Source: Taudactylus pleione
Taxonomy: Eukaryota > Chordata > Amphibia > Anura > Myobatrachidae
Length of the DNA: 64,000 bases
Direction: 5' to 3'
Assembly: GCA_031769625.1 (NCBI GenBank)
Contig: JAUIMM010000188.1
Coordinates: 12,779,501 to 12,843,500, forward strand
Of this stretch, positions 1-10,045 are shown piece by piece (position 1 is the stretch's first letter; every line of letters begins with the position of its first letter). Position numbers and translations under genes: made by a program. The notes under the pieces were generated by a model. It was not told where the DNA came from. It was given only the letters and a program-made list of their open reading frames with translations, and did no database searches.

Positions 1-1195
1 CTCGAATCGCCGTTTCTCGTCGAGGAGGTAGACCAGGCAATATCCTCTTCTCCGGCTGGTAAAAGCCCAGGCCAGGACGGATTATCAACTGCTTACTACA
101 AGGCTTTTAAGGGTAGATTGGCACCTCTCCTGACTCATGCCTTTAATTCAATTTCAGATAGGACTCGATTCTCCAAACAATCGCTGGAGGCTCATATTAC
201 TGTCCTACCTAAAGATGGTAAGGACCCCACCTTATGTCCTAGTTATAGGCCTATTTCACTACTAAACATTGACTTGAAATTTTTTGCAAAGCTCCTAGCC
301 AACCGGTGGAGGACTCTTTTACCAAAATTGATTCATGATGACCAGGTTGGTTTTGTCTTGGGTCGTGAGGCTAGAGACAACACCACTAAAGTTATCAATT
401 TAATACACAAAGCATCTCTTCTTCTCAGTCCATTATTTTATCGACTGATGCAGAAAAGACTTTTGACAACGTTGACTGGGAGTTTATGTCAGGTCTTTTG
501 CACCATTTGGGTTTGGGACCTGCTTGTCTACAGAGAATTTTAGCTTTATATGACACCCCTACAACAAACATCAAGTTAAATGGGTCTCTTTCTGATTCTT
601 TTGCTATATCAAACGGCATGAGGCAGGGGTGCCCACTCTCCCCACTTTTATTTGTCCTGTGTATGGAGGCTCTGGCGAGGGCCATTCGACTAACCACGAA
701 TGTCTCAGGTATTCACTTAGGTGGCCAGAATATAAATTAGCTCTTTTCGCTGATGATCTTTTAGCATTGATTACTAATCCGACTACCTCCCTCCCAAACC
801 TTATACTAGAATTTCAGAGATTTGGTAGGCTTTCCAACTTTAAAATTAATCACTCGAAATCTGTAGCTATAAGCTTGACTGCACCTCCATCCTTGGTAAA
901 TTTTTTGAAACAATCTTTCTCTTTTGTCTGGCACCCTACTAGACTTAAATATTTGGGAGTATATCTGACTAAAGAATAATTTCATGCCATTATTACAAGC
1001 TATATGTAATGATTTCACTAAATGGCGTAATTTACGTTTGTCCTGGATTGGCATGATTAACGTGGTGAAAATGAATTCTCTTCCAAAAATGTTATACTTA
1101 ATGCAAACCCTTCCAATTCACATTCCTACATCCCCAATCGGCATCACAGGAGACTTTTTAGTTTTAACAAACTTTTACCATTCAGGTATTTCAAG
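1..1195 (+). pseudogene. LINE (L1/Tx1-like) ORF2 reverse transcriptase fragment
   Basis: Decayed reverse-transcriptase region of a non-LTR retrotransposon, open at the left window edge. Frame 1 from base 1 carries a PGQDGL block and then SYRPISLL, the typical L1/Tx1 RT entry. After a frameshift near 425, frame 3 carries NGMRQGCPLSPLLF. After a second shift near 730, frame 2 carries the catalytic FADD motif near 748-760, followed by KYLGVYL. A third shift near 980 leads to the post-RT block with WRNLRLSW and VVKMNSLPKMLY. At least three frame changes make it non-functional. The endonuclease would lie left of the window. No poly(A) tail is seen; similarity fades at about 1140-1200. The L1 versus Tx1 assignment is inferred from motif style. 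Confidence 0.85.
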
Positions 1196-1232
1196 ATATG
1201 TTTAACAGCAGTCCAATGGGTATGCGTTTATG

Positions 1233-1264
1233 ATGCCGGCGGTCGCTATGCCGACCGCCGGCAT
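1233..1264. repeat. GC-rich hairpin
   Basis: Inverted repeat with 13-bp arms (1233-1245 and 1252-1264, core ATGCCGGCGGTCG) and a short loop. It directly follows the LINE remnant and precedes further GC-rich sequence (1300-1365) in which GCATCCC and GGGATGC also pair. It probably marks one end of the repeat that contains the G-rich block. Confidence 0.6.
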
Positions 1265-1364
1265 CTCCACTACAGAATCCCGGTGAGGGTTAATTAACCT
1301 ACACCAGGAGACCGGCGCTCGGCATCCCGATCGAAGGGATGCCGGGCGCCGAGCGCGGACAGCC

Positions 1365-1630
1365 ATGGGGGGGAGGGTTAGGTTTAAGGTTCTGGGGGGG
1401 ACTTAGGGTTAGGTACCCCCCCAGAGGTTAAGATTAGGCTAGGGGGAGGGAGGGTTAGGCAGCCCTGGGGGGAACTTTGGGTTAGGCACCCCCCCCGGGG
1501 GACTTAGGTTTAGATGGCTGGGAAAGGGGGGGTTAGGTTTGGGTACTTAGAGGGGGATTAGGGTTAGGCACAGGGGGGAGGGTTAGGGTTAGGTACCCTA
1601 AAGGAGGGTTAGGGGGTAGATTAGGTTAGA
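1365..1630 (+). repeat. Degenerate TTAGGG-like G-rich block
   Basis: About 265 bp of degenerate GGGTTAGG-type sequence broken by G runs and short C runs. It resembles vertebrate telomere repeat but is irregular and internal, so it is an interspersed simple-sequence block rather than a chromosome end. A similar block on the opposite strand lies at 40840-40960. Confidence 0.7.
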
Positions 1631-1657
1631 CGATCAGGATTTCCTTCCATGTCGGGC

Positions 1658-1736
1658 TGGTGCTGCCGGGATTTGAACCGCTGGCTATGCGGCAGGCGGT
1701 GTAACATATGTATTCCGTCCAATGCTCTATTCCTGG
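1658..1736 (-). repeat. tRNA-like relic (possible SINE head)
   Basis: On the minus strand a B-box-like GGTTCAAATCC is followed by CGGCAGCACCA, and upstream TAGAGCATTGGAC resembles the D-arm half of a tRNA. The spacing is too long for a standard tRNA and the 5' acceptor strand is not apparent, so this is a tRNA-derived relic, possibly of a SINE, and not a working tRNA gene. It adjoins the G-rich block and may belong to the same composite repeat. Confidence 0.4.
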
Positions 1737-1740
1737 ATTT

Positions 1741-2334
1741 AATGCAAATTGGCTAACATGACTCAATGCATGTGTGATGTCTGGACATGTGCCAACACTT
1801 GATTACATTAGACTTCCAATGTCACTTTGATAAGGAACTCTTCTATAGTATTTTCCTCTATTGCTTCTGTTGTTGGACACATAGCTTTTGTTATTTTTGT
1901 GCTTTTGTCATTTGGTGTACTGATAGGTTTAGCGTCTGCTGTACCAAACTTGATAAGCATTAGTTCAATGTGTTCTTGTTAGTCTATAGCAACAGTCCCA
2001 GCATTCAGATTCTGTATGATTATCATCAGACTTATTGTAGCAGTTGGTGTGTCAGCACCCCAGCTGTTCAGTCTGGTGCTGGTTATTGGGGAATATGGGA
2101 AAACCCACACAGTTTTCCCTCATATATTAGGCCATGCTCAGAGGTCCAGGGCTGGTTATTGATTTTGTGGGGAGGGGGCACACATTTTTTTTAATGTAAC
2201 TAGTTTGCTGCTTTGACCAACATCTAAAGAAGCTTTGGAGAAATGTATTGTTAATATATTATATTTTCTACTAGACTTTTAATTTTGGGTTATTAGTTCT
2301 TGATTAATGAAAAAATATATAGGGTCATATAGTT
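1741..2334. other. No recognisable feature
   Basis: Moderately AT-rich sequence without a coding signature. A short self-complementary stretch near 2095-2125 (GGGAAAAC pairing with GTTTTCCC) is the only structure noticed. Confidence 0.5.
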
Positions 2335-2565
2335 TATTAAACTGCCATCCTGTTTGCCACTGCTCTGCCACTGTGTTTCACAGATGTTCTATATTCTTTT
2401 AAACTGCCATGTGTTTGTGCCGCTGCTCTGTTGCTTAGTTTAGCCAGCTAGCTCACTGGAGCCTTTGGCTGATATTGGTGAAAACAATATTGTGAGGTGG
2501 TCAAAATGGGCCTGAAATAACTGGAAATTAATGTCAGTGATGTTAAAATTATCCCCCTGACTTTG
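2335..2565 (+). repeat. Diverged 3' tail of a hAT element related to elements 1 and 2
   Basis: The order of short blocks matches the 3' non-coding part of the hAT copies at 14500-14700 and 33340-33560: ACTGCCATCCTGT, then CCACTG, CATGTGTTTGTGCCGC, CAGCTA and AATATTGTGAGGTG, then a stretch resembling GAAATAACTGGAAAT. Identity is clearly lower than between those copies, so this is an older relative. No termini or duplication were found. Confidence 0.55.
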
Positions 2566-2669
2566 GAAAAGGGCAACATGTTTGCTTAACCTGTATGCAA
2601 CTTTCACACTCTAGTCTTTCTGGGCTGTCTGCAGTCCAAGCCCTCTTCCCTTTCCTCTTTATGTATGTA

Positions 2670-3021
2670 TATGGTATATTGCAGGCTTGCCTACTCTCCC
2701 GATTTGGTCAGGAGCCTCCTGAATAACGAGTGCCGCTCCCAACCCCCCGGAAAGGCAGGCAAGCCTCCCGGCTGCCGCTTAACCCCCACGTTACTTACAA
2801 AAAACCCCGCAGCAGAGGGGGCCAGTGAAGCAATTCACGCTGAGTCGCGTCATCGTGGCCTGGCATTGTGAAGATGGGATGAAGTCATGATGATGCGATT
2901 GCGTGGCTCTGCACACAGCTCCGCCCCCAATGCCACATCATACCCCGGCCATGCCCCCCGCTGTGCTATTCAGCTCCCTCCCGGAAGGAGGGAGCTGAAT
3001 GTAGGCAAGTATGGTATATTG
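2670..3021. mobile_element. MITE with 12-bp flanking direct repeat
   Basis: TATGGTATATTG occurs at 2670-2681 and again at 3010-3021. Between them the ends are inverted: CTTGCCTAC at 2686-2694 and GTAGGCAAG at 3001-3009. The interior is rich in CTCCCGG/CCGGGAG palindromes, including AGCTCCCTCC pairing with GGAGGGAGCT near 2970-2995. The left inverted repeat starts four bases inside the direct repeat, so the exact boundary and superfamily are uncertain. Confidence 0.6.
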
Positions 3022-3035
3022 TACACTTGAAGGCT

Positions 3036-3115
3036 GAGGACCTGATTCAGAGATGGACGGATTTGAAGAGCCACACACAAGCAACTGTGCAAATCCGTCC
3101 ATCTCAGATGCAAAT
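3036..3115 (+). mobile_element. Solo end of a Harbinger-type MITE
   Basis: GACCTGATTCAGAGATGG matches the terminal sequence shared by the MITEs elsewhere in the window (GGGCCTGATTCAGA). The next 70 bp fold on themselves: GATGGACGGATTTG near 3052 pairs with CAAATCCGTCCATC near 3091. No matching right end was found before 3.5 kb, so it looks truncated. Confidence 0.45.
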
Positions 3116-3488
3116 GCAGAAGAAGTATCAGACACCTCCTTGCTGCATTTGCCATTCCAGCACTGCGGCCAACATCGCAGGCTGGGATCACCATCGCCCC
3201 TTTGGTCAGGCTGTGGGAGCTGAGGCTTCCCCCAGCCTGACCAGATGCTGGTCACTTAAGAGCTTAGGAATCTGCATCTGTCGATGCAGATCCTGGCCTC
3301 ATCCCTCCCGGAAATCGGGGGCATGCCTGGTCCTGTGCTATGGTTTTAATTTCATCGGCATGGCAAATTTCCATGTGGCATAGTTCTCTAAGCCTGATAA
3401 CTTGGTGTAGCCCATACTGACCCATGTACTGTACATTTTCACCCTTTTGTATGTATAAGTAAAGGATTTTTACCTGTTACTCTCACAG

Positions 3489-3594
3489 ATCCTTTTATTC
3501 TGTGTTGCTGCAGCTGTTTTCTCCTGGTATCTGTATTCTACATACGCTGGGGACTGGGCCCACAACCTGTTGGCAGAACCTATGGTGTTGATAG
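3489..3594 (+). other. Candidate host-gene coding exon (hydrophobic)
   Basis: A pyrimidine-rich tract ends in CTCTCACAG just before 3489, and GTAAGA follows 3594, giving good acceptor and donor signals around 106 bp. One frame is fully open and encodes a strongly hydrophobic, aromatic segment like a transmembrane helix (ILLFCVAAAVFSWYLYSTYA) followed by GDWAHNLL. I do not recognise the protein. The stretch is not visibly part of a repeat, which is unusual here. It could equally be a chance open frame. Confidence 0.3.
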
Positions 3595-3930
3595 GTAAGA
3601 GCGGTGTGATGGAGGCCATGTAGACATAATGCTTAACCAGGCTTATTAACTGGCAGATATCAGGGTGCAGCGTAACACTGGGTTAATGTAGGTATGCACA
3701 TACAATACCAGCCAAGAGCTTATGGGGTTAATGCAGGTGGTGTACATTTTAGAGTACTACACACCTGTATGTACATTCTTTGATGATAGTGGCCCTTTTA
3801 CAGTGAGTGGTGGTACTTATAGTGCCTCTAGCTGTGTAATCCAGTGTATAGTGCAGTGAGACACACAAGGGGCATGTCCTGTCTTAATGGAGGATGGAGA
3901 GAGAAGGTGAGAGGATAGGTCAGGCATCAG
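3595..3930. other. No recognisable feature
   Basis: Apparently unique sequence with no coding signature. It would be intronic if the exon at 3489-3594 is real. Confidence 0.4.
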
Positions 3931-4010
3931 GGCCGTAGCTAGGGTAGTGCAGCCGGTGCCATCGCATAGGGCACCACAGGGCAGGGGGCGCTGTTTGGGC
4001 CTGTCAAATT
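3931..4010 (+). repeat. Interspersed repeat fragment
   Basis: GGGCCGTAGCTAGGG followed by GCCGGTGCCATCGCATAGGGCACC resembles the repeat tail near 52750-52790 (CCTAGGGCACCTTAAAACC, then GGCCCTGG). No ends were defined and the family is not assigned. Confidence 0.35.
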
Positions 4011-4572
4011 TCTGTTTATTATCATTCTTGCTTGTAGCTTCCTCTTATTTCATCCCCAGCATCTCCTGGCCTCCCCTATCTCTTCCCTGGCCCTTCCCCA
4101 TGAGGCCATAGCCTTTTTTTGGGTGCATGATGTCCCTTTGAAAAATGAGGGGGACGCCAATGCTCTTTCTGGCATGTGGAGTAGCGCACTTGGGACAGAA
4201 ATCACACTGTATTGTCAGTGCACCTCCAACTAAGCACGGTGTCCCGGACCTGCCAGTGAGGAAGAGACAGCACAGAAAGCACTCACCTCCTAACAAATTG
4301 AAGGGGAACACATCTGTACTAACTGTGCACAGAAGAGAAATGGAGACGGACCTTACTATAGCCAGATGCCACGTGATATTTATTTTCATAATGATAATTG
4401 TTGTAAATTTAATTTTTACATGTCACAGGCTGCAACTTATATTTAAGATTGGAGTTTATAGCATATGCAAATCAACTTATGTACAGTATAAATGTTCCTC
4501 TGTAATAGAAAGAAAACTCTATTTCATGCATAAAATAAATTGGCATTCTGCTATATTATAAGTGATTGTCAG

Positions 4573-4768
4573 GCTTAATAAACACAACAGGTCCACCACA
4601 TTGGCAGGTGTGGGGGAACAGACAAGTGGTGGTGTTATCCATAGGAACCAATCAGATTCTATCTATCATCTTGTAGAATGCAATAGAAAAATGATAGCTA
4701 TAATCTGAGTGGTTGCTATGGACAACACACCCACTTTTTATTTTTAGAACCTTTAGTAAACCTACCAC
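4573..4768. mobile_element. Decayed palindromic MITE (CCATAGCAACCAATCAG family)
   Basis: The two arms contain CCATAGGAACCAATCAGATT near 4640 and its complement AATCTGAGTGGTTGCTATGG near 4703, around a centre TCTTGTAGAA. The same palindrome is much better preserved at 53813-53983 and hosts an insertion at 44923-45452. The outer ends (TTAATAAACA and TTTAGTAAAC) are degenerate. Confidence 0.6.
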
Positions 4769-4799
4769 CCCGAGCCCCTGAGTAGTCTGACTGCTCTCC

Positions 4800-5270
4800 C
4801 TTAGGGGCATATTTGCCAAATATTTGAGGAATATACCCCCAAAACACTTGCTTTCGGGAGGTACCCACAAATATTAAGCATAGAGATGTGCACTGACCCC
4901 TGTGTTTTGGTTTTGTATCTGTTTTCATCTTGGGTGTTTTGGTTTTGCAAAACCACCCTCAAGTGTTTTTGGTTTGGATCTGTTTTTTTTTTTTAATGAT
5001 AAAAAGTTTTTAAAAACAGCTAAAATCATGTAATTTTGCAATCCAAAACATGAAATTGGGATTTAAAATCCGAATTCTGAACCACAGGAAATCATAACCA
5101 TGGCTCAGATCTGTCCGGATTCACAAAATTCGGATTTCTGGAAAACCGAACCACCCATCTCTAATTAAGCATCCCCAGGATGTATCTACGGTGGATCGCA
5201 GCAGTTTTCGACTGCAAACGCAGTTTCTATATGGGCTGCTAAAATGTCAGATTTACCAAGCTCCGGAATG
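4800..5270 (+). mobile_element. MITE with GGGGCATATTTGCCAAATATTTG end, split by a hAT MITE
   Basis: It begins TTAGGGGCATATTTGCC and continues with AATATACCCCC and GGTACCCACAAATATT. After the insertion at 4881-5163 it resumes with GATCGCAGCAG. The same block order occurs inverted at 43275-43490 and in part at 29088-29310. The right end is not clear. Confidence 0.5.
4881..5163 (+). mobile_element. Non-autonomous hAT element with exact 8-bp TSD
   Basis: ATTAAGCA is duplicated exactly at 4873-4880 and 5164-5171. The ends are inverted: TAGAGATGTGCAC on the left and, read inwards from the right, TAGAGATGGGTGG. The interior (GTTTTGGTTTTG, AACCACCCTC, AACAGCTAAAATCA) resembles the 3' end of the large hAT family (33132-33360 and 14740-14907), so this is probably a shortened relative mobilised by a similar transposase. 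Confidence 0.85.
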
Positions 5271-5459
5271 CGATCCCTCTCCAATACTGGTCCCATGTGC
5301 ATGCATAGGCCGATGGCCGTGTATGTGCATTTCATCTACTTGGTCAGAAAACCAGAAGTCAGCTGGATGTCACCAGTGATTCAAATCATGTTGTCCATTT
5401 CAGTGAATGCTAGAAGAAATTCGAGGAATTCCAAAGTAACACTTTATAGCTGGGCTTAC

Positions 5460-6690
5460 ATTGCACGATAGTCATGCAAACCAGACGTCTAAATGGTTTG
5501 AATGTCGTTCAGTGTAAGGACCTGAATGATAATCATTTATGGCCTGAAAATGGCTGAAAAAGGGTTTGGATGGTTGGGTAATCTGACATGTCATATCCAC
5601 CAAACTGTCTTTCAGCCAGCTTCAAACCATGGATGGAGATTTCCTTCATACATCGTTCAGTGTATAGAGACACTCTTATTATTGGCCCATCGCTCCTCCC
5701 CTCGTCCGTCCTCCAGAAATGGCCAGCTTAATTGTCAAAAAGTTTGATTTCAAATTTTGTTAGTTGATACAATGAAGTTAGTTACAAGCAAGTTTCCACC
5801 ATGAATTCCTTTTTTTCCCCATTTTCAAAACATTTTTAAAACTTTTTTTTGTATGAAGTTAATTTTTTTTTTTAACAAAGCAAAATTACATAATTCCCAA
5901 ATATCAAGTGTAACTTGGAACAGTTCTGCAAAATTGCATAAAGTTTTGTGTAATCAGAAATGGTCTGAGATGATCACTTTATAAAGCAACACTGATGAGG
6001 AAAGGTTATTCCAAGTTATTTTGATAATATCAAGATGTTCCTGAGGGATAATTGTTAGAGTAGGGGGTCCTGAGTAAGGAATGTCGCCGTGTGAAAAAAC
6101 ATAAGGATTTGGTTGACTAAAACTGAGCTAGAGGGTCAGATAGGTTATATTACAACATGCCTAAAAGTTGTATTAGATATAGAGATCAACTGATACGAAC
6201 AGGTATATGAAATGTAATGATATATCCTGGGAGTAGAACGACACACTAAAGGCACAAAGCATGTATATCATAAAGCTTATAGGTTGTACTATAATTAAAA
6301 AAACTCTGGAACAAACCTACAAGTATTGTCTAGGCACTTCATGGAGTACATACAGTAGGCTGGATAAGCTGCTTTGGAAACTAGGAACGGAGTGTATACT
6401 TTGTCCAAATGTGTCATCCTACATCATCCATCACCATCTGAAAGAACCTCCCAGATGATGGCGTATATGGTTTCTTTAATTTACTCAAGTTCTACAGTCA
6501 CCTTACCTATAATATACACCAGCTTGCATTGGCCATATCAATGTGCTCTATGAAATATAAATGACTGCTTAGAAGGTTTTGCTGGCTACTGTGTGGGTGT
6601 GTGAAATACGTGCCTGGGATCACCACATTGCACAGTAAAACAGTTGTTGCTTAGATAAAAGCTACATGGGTAATATTTGTCCTGCAAATT
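5460..6690. other. No recognisable gene
   Basis: AT-rich, apparently unique sequence. Short open frames have no recognisable content. TTTTTT runs occur near 5805-5875. Confidence 0.5.
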
Positions 6691-6704
6691 ATATAAGTGA
6701 CTTC

Positions 6705-6790
6705 CATCATCAGGGGCGCCGAGACGGGGCGGGTAATAATTACCCAGGCCCAGGCTTGCTGGAGGTGCCTGGTGGGGGTCCTGTCCATCA
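6705..6790. repeat. Interspersed repeat fragment
   Basis: GC-rich CAGGGGCGCCGAGACGGGG followed by AATTACCCAGGCCCAGGC stands out from its AT-rich surroundings and looks like a truncated dispersed repeat. No ends were resolved. Confidence 0.3.
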
Positions 6791-6879
6791 TAAAGGACAT
6801 GATCAGAGCCAGATGCATGGTCAAATGTGAATGAATCTTGTGGATATCTGCAAACTGAGTATGCCGTCACAGTGAATGA

Positions 6880-7112
6880 TGTATGCACGCCCATGCAACG
6901 GCGTTCAAACGGCCAGGCATGCCTGCATTTCGCCCACCACACCCCGTCACCACGCCCAAAATAGTCACTGCCTGTCAATCACTCTGCGATGGCTCTCTGT
7001 GATCTGCGTGATTGCAGTGTGATCGCAGTGATGCCTTCATGCCCTGTGATGCCAACGCATGCGCAGTATGCAACAATCATATGCTTTAGCAGTTGCGATC
7101 CATGCTGAATGA
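6880..7112 (-). mobile_element. Truncated Harbinger-type MITE, subfamily B
   Basis: On the minus strand it reads from ATTCAGCATGGATCGCAACTG through GCATACTGCGCATGCGTTGG, GTGATTGACAGGCAGTGA and GGGCGAAATGCAGGC to GTTTGAACGCCG. This is the block order of the better preserved subfamily B copies at 8527-9996, 15463-15745 and 53133-53688. The outermost GGGCCTG is missing or altered. Confidence 0.6.
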
Positions 7113-7464
7113 CAAATGGGAGGCCACCATGCCAATGCATGGAACAGTTCCATCTTATGGAAGTGTCATGGGAGTGTTGTGATCGTGTATTGTAGGGCGA
7201 CTTTGGTGCTCGTTCGCAGCATGTGGGTGGAGATGGGGTGCCTGTTTTTGACAGATCCTTTACACCTTGTATAGGGTGGGTGTAAGTGCTGATAATAATG
7301 GTGATGGCTGCGGATGGAAACAGTGGGTGGCCCGGTCACCCACATTAAGACGGATGGATAATTGATGAGCATATACTGGTATTAGCTAAAGATAGCCAGC
7401 AGGCTGGATGGAAAAGTGGTCGCAGATGCTTACATCTCAGAATTGGGCCCAAAAAATGCATTGA

Positions 7465-7568
7465 GGGGCTGATTCAGCATTGCACGCTGAATGCAGAATA
7501 TCGGGAATTTGTGCATGCACAGTACCTGTTCTGCGCATGTGCAGAATGGGTCCTGCATTATCGTACAC
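7465..7568 (+). mobile_element. Left end of a Harbinger-type MITE interrupted by another
   Basis: GGGGCTGATTCAGCATTG at 7465 is a family-type terminus. It runs about 100 bp and is then interrupted by the complete MITE at 7569-8063. Sequence after 8066 (GAGTGGCCGCAGACC onward) may be its continuation, but no right terminus was identified. Confidence 0.5.
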
Positions 7569-8063
7569 GGGCCCGATTCAGACCCGCTCGCTAGGCTGCG
7601 TTCGCACACAGCCAGCCGATTTTTGCAAACTACGCATGCTCATTAGCTAGAGTGGCAACGCAAGCCAATTGTGGGTGGTGACGGGATGGTCCATGAAAAC
7701 AGGGGAGTGGTGGTGCGAACGTAGGCGTGCCTGAGCGTTTCAACGCCGTTACAGAGGCGTGCATAATTCAGACGCAGCGTCATAGTACACGTCACATGGT
7801 TGAAAATCACACTGAATCACTCGCAGTGCTTGCGGTAGGGTGTAGTCAACCACAAGTGCTGCGATCACTTCCGATGGTACTCCATGTTACCGATGGTTGC
7901 ATACACTTCCTGGACATGATGTGGGAAAGTGGGCATCCTAAGGCAGGCTGGTGGGCATCTGCATACACAAAACGACCGCACGCTATTGCCTTGCCGCGCG
8001 ATCGTGGATTTGCATTCTTTTGCTGCGTGCAAATGCATCTAGCGAGCGGGTCTGAATCGAGCC
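7569..8063. mobile_element. Harbinger-type MITE, 495 bp, TSD CAC
   Basis: Long terminal inverted repeats: GGGCCCGATTCAGACCCGCT at 7569, and the complement of the right end reads GGCTCGATTCAGACCCGCTC, extending about 23 bp with one or two mismatches. CAC at 7566-7568 and 8064-8066 is the likely 3-bp target duplication. The interior has family blocks (ATGCGTAGTTTGC region, GTTTCAACGCCG). No coding capacity. Confidence 0.8.
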
Positions 8064-8526
8064 CACAGAGTGGCCGCAGACCGTCAGTTATTAACAGTCT
8101 GCTGCCATTTTTGGGCGGGGATGGGGTGGCGATGGCCTCCATTTCCCAAATCGGAGGCATGTCGCCGCCATTGGGGGGTAGGGAAGAGGCCAGGATCTCT
8201 GTGTAGGCAGATGAAGATTTATCAGCCTTTTTGGCAATCTGCAATGGCACATGCAGAGGATCCAATGCTGCAGAGGACGCAGCTCGGATCATTAGTGTAT
8301 GCAGGATGCTTCCCGCTGCATTACCTTATTAGTAATGATGGAATTACAAAGCTGCTTTTGTTCTGTGTGCGTGTTTATATCTCATTGATTGATTAATTTT
8401 AGTGTTTAGATTTGGCGGATATTTAAAAAAATTGATTGTTTTACAAACTTTGCTGTATTTACTTTTTATAAAGTTTACAGTTTGTTTTCTAAATGTAATA
8501 AATGAATAAATAATAGAAGGGCTACC

Positions 8527-9996
8527 GGGCCTGATTCAGCTTGGATCGCAACTGTGAATATGCACCCAATTGGCCGATTGTTGCGTACTGCGAATGCATC
8601 GGTACTGCAATCGTAGTGACCACGCAGACCCATGGCAGAGTGATTGACAAAAAGTGCCATTTGTGGATGGTGATGGGGGGGAGGTGGTCGGGGAAATGCA
8701 GGCGTGCCAGCAGGGCCGGCTCTAGGGGTGTTCGACCAGTGCGGTCGAACAGGTATGCCCCCCATAGAGAGCGCACTTCTCCCCAACATCCCGATTTCAG
8801 CAAAACAGTACTGTCCCGCTGTTCCACGCATAGGCCAAAGTGGCCCGTGGGTAGCTAAATTGGGATGTTGGAGACCCCCACCGCTGCAGCGGTGCCGAAC
8901 CCCGGAGTCTGAATGGATGGTGAGCGCATGTGCATGGCATCCATTCAGTGATGGGAGAGGGCTGGGGGAAGCCCAGCTAGTGAGGCTCCCCCCAGCCTGA
9001 CATTGTTTGGAGGCGTGCCGTGCGGGCACGCCTCCAAATAACGTCACATAAGGGGTATGGCCTATGGTAATTAGGCCCTGCCCCCATTTTGGTCCGTGCG
9101 CGATGTGAGGGTGCTATTTGTAGTGCTGTCCGAACCCTGGAGCTGGCATTTCAACGTCGTTGCAGTGGCATGCATAATTATCCACTGCAATGCCCTGCGC
9201 AGCCTGAAGACACATAACGTGCGCTGAGGTTAGCAATTTCTCAGTAAGGTCAGAGGGCCTGATTCAGAGCCGAACGCTCTGACCAGAGCGCTCGCTCTGA
9301 ATCAGGGCCCTCCTCCATGAAAATGGAGCGTCCTCCTGGACGCTCGCATAGCTGTGGGTGACCACCCACAGCTTATGCGGGCGTCCATGATGATGGTCGC
9401 GATGGTCAATACCATCGCGACCATCGGGCTTGTGATGGAGACCCTGCGGTAGGGTCTCGCTGCTGCAAGCCCTGTAGTGATTTTGGCTCTATCAGAGCCA
9501 AAATCACTCCCACTGACATCACTAGTGATGTCAGTGGGGCCGGCTTCAGACGGTAGGCGTTCGCATGGGAACGCCCCCGGCACATAGGAACGCCCCCGGC
9601 ACGCCCACCAAAGGCGGCGTGCTGTCAATCAACATCGACAGCATGCCCCCTTTGGTGCGAGACCCGGAGCGACGGAGAGCCGTCACTATCCGGGTCTCGC
9701 ATGACGGAGCTCTCTCCATCGTGCGCATGCGCAGTGGGGCAACATCGCCCCGCTTGCGAGCGTCCTGCGTTCGAGAGCAGGTCTGAATGACCCCCAGAGC
9801 TTGTGCAAGTGTGCATAAGGCTGCGATGGTACTCGATTGTACCGATGGTTTCGCTAAACATTACAGATGTGTGTAAGGTGAAGTGGGCGTCCTTATGTTA
9901 TGCTGCGGCAGTATAGCAATGGCAATGGATTAGCATAGTATCGCAGTGGAACTGCGTACGTAATTGCTATGGCATTCGCAGTGGTGAATCAGGGCC
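8527..9996. mobile_element. Harbinger-type MITE, subfamily B, TSD ACC, with nested MITE
   Basis: The left end GGGCCTGATTCAG at 8527 and the right end GTGAATCAGGGCC at 9984-9996 are inverted copies. ACC flanks both (8524-8526, 9997-9999). The left subterminal GGATCGCAACTGTGAATATG matches the complement of the right GGCATTCGCAGTGG in part. The span is enlarged by the multi-hairpin MITE at 9255-9795. A GC-rich hairpin (GGAGGCGTGCC / GGCACGCCTCC, near 9010-9035) lies within the host part. Confidence 0.75.
9255..9795 (+). mobile_element. Multi-hairpin Harbinger-type MITE, copy 1
   Basis: Starts GGGCCTGATTCAGAGCC and ends with TCTGAATGACCCCC; AGA (or CAGA) flanks both sides (9251-9254, 9795-9798). 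Almost all of it is a chain of local hairpins: the end itself folds (9255-9310), then AGCTGTGGGTG/CACCCACAGCT (about 9350-9372), GATGGTCGCGATGGT/ACCATCGCGACCATC (9391-9424), GAGACCCT/AGGGTCTC (9438-9459), GTGATTTTGGCTCT/AGAGCCAAAATCAC (9477-9507), CCCACTGACATCAC/GTGATGTCAGTGGG (9508-9537) and CCCGGA/TCCGGG (9662-9694). Same orientation as copy 3, opposite to copy 2. Confidence 0.85.
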
Positions 9997-10045
9997 ACCG
10001 TCTTTTAAAGTTTGCAATACGGTTACGGCAGTTTTAGAGGATTAG

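Noticed and set aside
1365..1630. Chromosome end or true telomere array
   Set aside because: The repeats are irregular, interrupted and internal, with ordinary sequence on both sides.
1658..1736. Functional tRNA gene
   Set aside because: The B-box-like element is good, but the acceptor stem and spacing do not fit a complete cloverleaf.
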